DNA of 64,000 bases from contig NC_052353.1 in the NCBI RefSeq assembly GCF_009727055.1, positions 60,254,079 through 60,318,078 of the forward strand, written 5' to 3'. Under the pieces are notes generated by a model. That model was not told the DNA's origin and ran no database searches. It saw nothing but the letters and a program-made list of their open reading frames with translations. Source of the DNA: Benincasa hispida (lineage: Eukaryota > Streptophyta > Magnoliopsida > Cucurbitales > Cucurbitaceae). A program made the position numbers and the translations under genes. How positions within the stretch are numbered: position 1 is the first letter of the stretch; every line of letters begins with the position of its first letter. This document shows, one piece after another, positions 58,984-64,000 of the stretch.

Positions 58984-59210
58984 TAAGTGAACGATCGTTT
59001 ATACATTACTATGTGATCGTTTATAAATGTTTAGACAATCGTTTATAAATTACTATACGATTATTGATAAATTACTACATGATCGTTTATAATTTATTAA
59101 ATGATCGTGTATAACGTACTATACGACGTATTGTAATTTATGAACGATCGTTTATATTATAATGAACGATTGTGTATATATTACTATACGATCGTAAATG
59201 ACACTTATTA
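58984..59210 (+). repeat. MULE right subterminal CGATCGTTTA-type array
   Basis: About ten degenerate copies of CGATCGTTTATA at 18-30 bp spacing, for example near 58991, 59016, 59038, 59082 and 59145. The orientation is opposite to that of the left-end array, as expected for subterminal inverted repeats. Confidence 0.75.
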
Positions 59211-59539
59211 TGAAAGTGATTTGGGACAAGAAATTGTAGAATATCACTTACATTCTCTCCGTTTCTGAATCTGACGATGAAAGCGATCAACGAAGATGTT
59301 GGACTAAAACTCTGAGAGAAAGCTACGAGAGAACAATAAGAGAATTTCGTGGGGAGTTCAACAGAAAGTGAATATTGAAAGTGACCTTCCATTCTCTTCA
59401 TACCAATGTTATTCAATGCTATTGATAGAATATTAGTTGTGAATAAATGTTTTGGTGGAATGATGGTGTTGTATTGAATGCACATTGAATGAAAGGCTGA
59501 AAAAATCATTGAAAGAAGAAATGTGGTGTGATTTGAGGA

Positions 59540-59663
59540 GTTTTAAAAACTGGATGTAATTTTGGAATTTCGCATAGAGAAAAAGTTAGAAGTAGAAAAG
59601 TTTTTAGAAATAGGTCATTACTAGAAAAGTTTTTGGGTTTGAGATCATTTTGTGAAAATTTCC
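59540..59663 (-). repeat. MULE right terminal inverted repeat
   Basis: The minus strand from 59663 reads GGAAATTTTCACAAAATGAT, then AAAACTTTTCTAGTAATGAC and CTATGCGAAATTCCAAAATT, matching 51556-51690. Confidence 0.8.
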
Positions 59664-59712
59664 GGAGGAAATGGTAAAGCCGAGGATTTAAAGTAAGCTA
59701 AGCGATTTGATT

Positions 59713-60837
59713 TGTGCAATCCTCTTTTTCATCCCACAATTTACACGATTGTCAATGCTCATTTTGCGTACTCATATGGGTTCGACCATATTTGGTGGTT
59801 TAGTTCTTGGATTGAGGGTTATGAAGTTGGTCTATTATAATCCATACTTAAATTCCTCTTGCAAAAGTTAGTTTAAGTTGATTTTTTAAAACATTTATGG
59901 TGTGTTTGGTATGTGATAAAAGTAGGGAATTGAGTTGAGTTGAATTGGTAATTATTATCTGGAGAGTTAAATTGTCTGTGTTTGTTTGCAAGTTGAGTTA
60001 AGTTGATAATTATTGTCTGTGTTTGTTGTGCAGAGTTGAGTTGAGTTGAGTTGGGGATCTGATACAATTTTTTTGTGAATGAGATTAGTCCTATTTTTTT
60101 CTATTTGTTTCTTATTTCATTCTTTTATTTTTTAGTTTTATGCTTTGCTATTGTTGATTAATTTTCAAATATACACGTATTTTCTCAAATCATTTATGAC
60201 ATAAATGGACAAGCTCAAATTTTTTTTTTTATCAATTTGTATAATATAATAGATTATTTTTCATATATTCTTTTAAAAAATGGTAATAATTCTAATTCTC
60301 TTCAATCGGTAAAACATACCAACAAAATATAGTTCATATTGCTGCTCAATTAATTGGTATATTATATATTGTATGTATAGATATTGAATGTTTGTATATA
60401 TATTGAAGGTAATTATCCTAATTACTAATTGGTATATTGTATGTATATATATTAAATCTTGATAACTTAACTTTATTATTTTACATATCATACAGTTTAT
60501 TTTTATATAATATGGATAGTATATTTGGAATTGAAATTATACATAGGATAATTACCTTTCATTTGATTATGATGGTGAGACTGTGATGTAGTACAGTAAC
60601 ATTTTTCATAAGATCACAAAAATAATATGAACCGACCGAACATGTGGCCGTTTCCAAAAAAAAAATTCACAAAATATATGTTCTTTTCCATACTTATAAT
60701 ATCCGTGTCATAATACAAACACAAAAATTACATGTCATGATGTATGCAAAAGTTATCATTCTTTTTGACATGACAGTCCATTGTCCATTTGCTGTTATCC
60801 AAAAGAATTATAAACAAAATATAGGGGTGTGGTCAGT
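59713..60837. other. AT-rich intergenic DNA, probably the former upstream region of the PPR gene
   Basis: No gene. Because the MULE split the PPR upstream flank, the original promoter is expected near 59713 onward. 59890-60055 contains GGTGTGTTTGGTATG and many GAGTTGAGTT repeats. The former phrase is typical of small PIF/Harbinger-type element ends, but I could not find a partner. Confidence 0.4.
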
Positions 60838-61830
60838 CTACATGTTTCTTCCTAGTAGACGGAGACAGTACCTCTTCCGTGCGTGTTCTAATACTGCAAG
60901 GAAGCAATCTGTCTTCTGAATGTCCGTGACAAAGAGGTCAATAAGGGTGACCTGATCATCTTTATCCAGGCCATCAATGTTATATATGGCATTTACTACT
61001 TCCTTCCGACGCCCGAACTCCAGCTCATACTTCTCCTTTTGCCACGATGCAAGTCTACCCATGTGTGTGCTCTGCATTTCAACAGTCGATCTCATGATGT
61101 CGATCATTTCAGCTTGGAATGATGGCCTTTTCCTCTTACTACCTCGAGATGACTCGGCAGATACACTCGTTCTACCTGTAGATTTCTTTGCTGGTTCTTC
61201 ATCTATTTCATCTTGATTTAATGGTGATTCTGTCTGGGGAACCTCAGGTGTGTGATAGTCCTGTGATCCAAGTCGAATGTCATCTTCAAACTCTCTGAGT
61301 GCATTCGTCGCATCACGTATGGGTCCTCACTTGATTGCCCTACTGCTCTGTCTTTCCCAAATACGGTGGAGAGAACATCGTAATATGGGAATGGCTTGTT
61401 CCACATCCCCTTCGCATTGGGATGACTCTGCATTGATACACATATACATTATTAATATTTATATTATAACACGTACCCGTACATTTTTTTTCTAAAATCT
61501 TACCCAAACCCAAAGATCGAAAATCTCCCTCTCAACCTGGACACATTTGAACTCCTCGTTCCAGCCGAACCTCGACTAACTTAACATCTCTGATACTGCA
61601 TTGTATTGTTTCTTTAGACTCCTCACCTTACACTTAATGGTGTTCTGATTCAGTGCACACCCAGGCACTTTCTCATGCAGAATTCGCTCCAAGTGTTGTA
61701 GGTATCCTGGTCGAAACGTCCCATTGTCGGACCTCCAACCGGTCTCCACCAAATAATATAGAGCTTCCACCAACTTAGTGTCCTCCACCTTCGACCATAC
61801 GTTTTTAGACCTCTTACCATTACCTATCAT
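60838..61830 (-). pseudogene. PIF/Harbinger accessory protein (Myb/SANT-like), nearly intact
   Basis: 61830-61576 carries the Myb/SANT-like DNA-binding domain (VWSKVEDTKLVEALYYLVETGW...HEKVPGCALNQNTIKCKVRSLKKQY). One TAG stop follows (near 61577), then the same frame continues (SRFGWNEEFKCVQVE...DLWVW). A small intron (about 61436-61502, donor GTAAGA, acceptor ATGCAG) leads to SHPNAKGMWNKPFPYYDVLSTVFG and, after a frameshift, a C-terminal helix-rich tail ending about 60838. In this family the protein works with the transposase in DNA binding and nuclear import. Confidence 0.8.
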
Positions 61831-62094
61831 TATGCTGCATGCATACGTTTTTTGATGAAAAGATTCTGTAAATGAAACACATGCATAAACAAAGGATAAA
61901 CTGTTGAAATTATATGTTCCAATTTAACTTGTTCACACCGAGTCTTGGCACAAAACATTTTCACGACATACTTGGAATGTTCCATAATTAAATTCCATTC
62001 AGTAGTAAAAGAAAAGTAAGCAAAGAACTTTGAATAATCAGGCTCTTTGCTATTGAGTAAACATTTCGACCACTAAGTCATCCCTGAACTTGGT

Positions 62095-63223
62095 TCATTC
62101 CTTCGATGATTCAACAAATTCAATATGATCTCCATCAAGACCAACTGATGCAGAATTCTCCTCATCGGGCACGTCAAGCATTGCACCGATTCCCATCTCC
62201 ATTGTGATCAAGTTGTGAATAAGGCAACATGCAGTTATTGTTCGACATTGGACTTGTATTGGGTAGAATGATTTTCCCCTAAGAATAGCCCACCACCCCT
62301 TTAACAACCCAAACACTCACTCGATAACATTCCTTGTTGAAGAATGTTTCATGTTGAAAAATTCTCTTGCAGTTGTCGGTGCGTTTCCTGCTCCATGCCA
62401 ACCGGAGAGATGGTATCGTTCCCCTCTGTACGGTGCCAAGAATCCTTCAGCGTTGGGTTATCCAGCATCATGTAGGTAATAGTATCCTATACACGTTTCG
62501 AAATATCATGCATATGTGTTGTGGCATGTACGCATGTCTAAATAACGTATACGGTTATTATAATACTCTTTGGAACCCTCAATCCATACGGTCGCGAAAC
62601 TGCATCCCTAAGAACCCTTGAATTGGCTACAGACCCTTCATACCCTGGCAAAACAAAGACGAACTCCCCATTTTGATCACACACCGCAAGAACGTTTGTG
62701 GCAATCTCTCCCTTTCTCGTCCTATATCGAGGTCGATCGACGACACTAACATTCACTTTAATGTATGTGTCATCTAGCGCACCTAGACAATTTTATTTCT
62801 CTCAAGTGATCAGAATGAATTTGAAAAAAAAAAAAAAAATCTATCTTTGCATGCATATTTATGACATATTCATATAAAAAATTGAGTACTTTTTGTACCT
62901 GAAACCACTTCCATCTTCCATCGGTGTATGTATTTATGATCGGTTCTGGTTTTCTTAACAAAACAGTGTGAAGTTGTAAGACTGCCCTAAGAACTGTGTT
63001 GAAATATCTCAAAACTGTATCACCAGACCTCGAAAATTTTTTGCGTACCACTCGATTCTTGACATCGTGTGTAAGAATGTGTAGGAATATCACAGCCATC
63101 TCTTCGACGTCCATACATCTTGTTGGTTCCAAACAACCAGTCGATCGTAGCATATTACATAGAATCATAAAGGTACGTCTATCCATTCAGGTGCTTTCAA
63201 GACATGCCAAGTCACTCTCGTAA
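62095..63223 (-). pseudogene. PIF/Harbinger transposase (DDE_Tnp_4 type), broken
   Basis: 63186-62938 is the N-terminal part (MDRRTFMILCNMLRSTGCLE...VEEMAVIFLHILTHD...FSRSGDTVLRYFNTVLRAV). An intron-like break follows TDGRWKWFQ (donor GTACAA near 62900), whose acceptor side is damaged by a stop. The catalytic domain resumes at about 62790 (NCLGALDDTYIKV with the first Asp, then DRPRYRTRKGEIATNVLAVCD and YEGSVANSRVL). After frameshifts, 62316-62095 is the C-terminal part (FGLLKGWWAILRG...TACCLIHNLI). The transposase lies upstream of the accessory gene on the same strand, the usual layout. Confidence 0.85.
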
Positions 63224-64000
63224 ATTAAGCGAAAGAAGGTCAACGGCCTAATGTAGTGCCTAGCATATGTCGGTTGTCTCTCCATCCTTCGGTAGTTGTT
63301 CAATAACGTGGTTAGTGTTATGAACAACTGTATGCAAAATAATTCTCATGATCGAAAAGAGGTCTTCAACAGTATCCATCTTTATAGGGAAAGGGATACA
63401 CAAGTTGTTCCTGAAAGGGTAAGGTATTTGGCGGATTATGTTTCATGATTAAGAAAGAATAGCAAACGATGTCAAGCGTCGGTATTGGGCATATTGGGTT
63501 ATAGTTTAGATTTATGGTGTTATTTCCCAATGTACCTATAATAATCTAAAAATACATGTTTTCAAGGGCTTAGTGGGTTTTTTCCTTGAGGATATTTTAG
63601 TTAAGTCCTAGTGGGTTCTCTTTTTTTTTTTCTCTCTCTCTCTTTCTTATTCTTCTTATTTTTTTTCCTAGATTGGTTTATGAACAATTTGTATCAACTT
63701 CTAAAAACTTGTCATACTACTAGTTCCTAGGACAACAAATTTTCACCGAAAGATGTGTTAAAACGATATATATAGAAAAAAAAATATATGTATTTTTCCA
63801 TACTTTCAAAACTTGGTGAACTGATTGTATGAATATTGGTGTGTAATATTTTTTTAATTCTTATGTCACCGATTAGAAACTATATTTTTCAAAAATTAAA
63901 CATTGGTTATAATATTAATACCATCGTTTCATTACAATTACATAATTAAAAAAAAAATCAATTTTGATTGTGAAACGATAGTAAGACATACTAAAATTAA
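63224..64000. other. AT-rich flank, no gene seen
   Basis: It holds a pyrimidine-rich run at 63614-63655 (T tract then TCTCTC). I looked for Harbinger terminal repeats and TTA/TAA duplications to pair with the left side but could not identify them. Confidence 0.4.

Larger units (their letters stand above)
51548..59698 (-). mobile_element. Mutator-like element (MULE), internally deleted, carrying a Gypsy insertion
   Basis: Roughly 120-bp terminal inverted repeats lie at about 51556-51690 and 59540-59663 (both read GAAATTTTCACAAAATGA at or near the outer end, then TCTATGCGAAATTC). TAAGCGATTTGATT occurs directly at 51534-51547 and 59699-59712, which fits a target duplication. However, the right end has about 27 extra bases between terminal repeat and flank, so borders are approximate. 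Transposase remnants lie on the minus strand at 58980-58054 and 52633-51957. The element proper is about 2.7 kb, and its central catalytic part is missing. It lies just upstream of the PPR gene. Confidence 0.75.

Noticed and set aside
58984..59210. CRISPR-like array
   Set aside because: Plant nuclear DNA; the repeats are short, degenerate and irregularly spaced at a transposon end.

Overview
The window is plant nuclear DNA. Genes have introns, intergenic DNA is AT-rich, and most of the sequence is nested plant retrotransposons. The gag/pol wording of the Copia and Tekay-type Gypsy remnants, together with a TPS7-like gene and a DYW-class PPR gene, recalls Cucurbitaceae. That family assignment is inference.

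Only two ordinary host genes are well supported. One is a class II trehalose-6-phosphate synthase/phosphatase gene (TPS7-like, + strand, three coding exons, 45350-48517). The other is an intronless PLS-DYW pentatricopeptide-repeat gene (- strand, 49476-51470). They converge tail to tail. A Mutator-like element (about 51548-59698) ends less than 90 bp upstream of the PPR start codon. It carries a 5.4-kb Reina-like chromovirus (52634-58053) with a perfect 5-bp target duplication.

1-33819 is a nest of dead retrotransposons. A Tekay-like Gypsy copy (+, about 12169-30909, 3' LTR 28947-30909) sits inside a Copia copy C (+, 30910-33819). The Gypsy copy is cut on the left by Copia copy A (-, 1-12168) and interrupted by Copia copy B (-, 15526-24562). 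Scattered through all of these are at least eight copies or fragments of a 1.7-2.1 kb sequence that looks like solo LTRs (TG...CA ends, 5-bp target duplications, a conserved internal TATA box). A hairpin lies at the 5' tip, and its stem sequence changes between copies while pairing is kept. Its internal protein-coding region is not in the window.

19256-20620 looks like unpolished long-read sequence. It is an insertion-riddled second copy of about 23143-23960 that fades into G-rich noise, so the assembly there is suspect.

33820-44600 is AT-rich and has no confident gene, but it holds internal duplications. These include a three-unit tandem repeat with putative 36-nt micro-exons, a 0.7-kb direct duplication (about 37685 and 43260), and an element with inverted repeats around organelle-like DNA. 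60838-63223 is a decayed two-gene PIF/Harbinger transposon.
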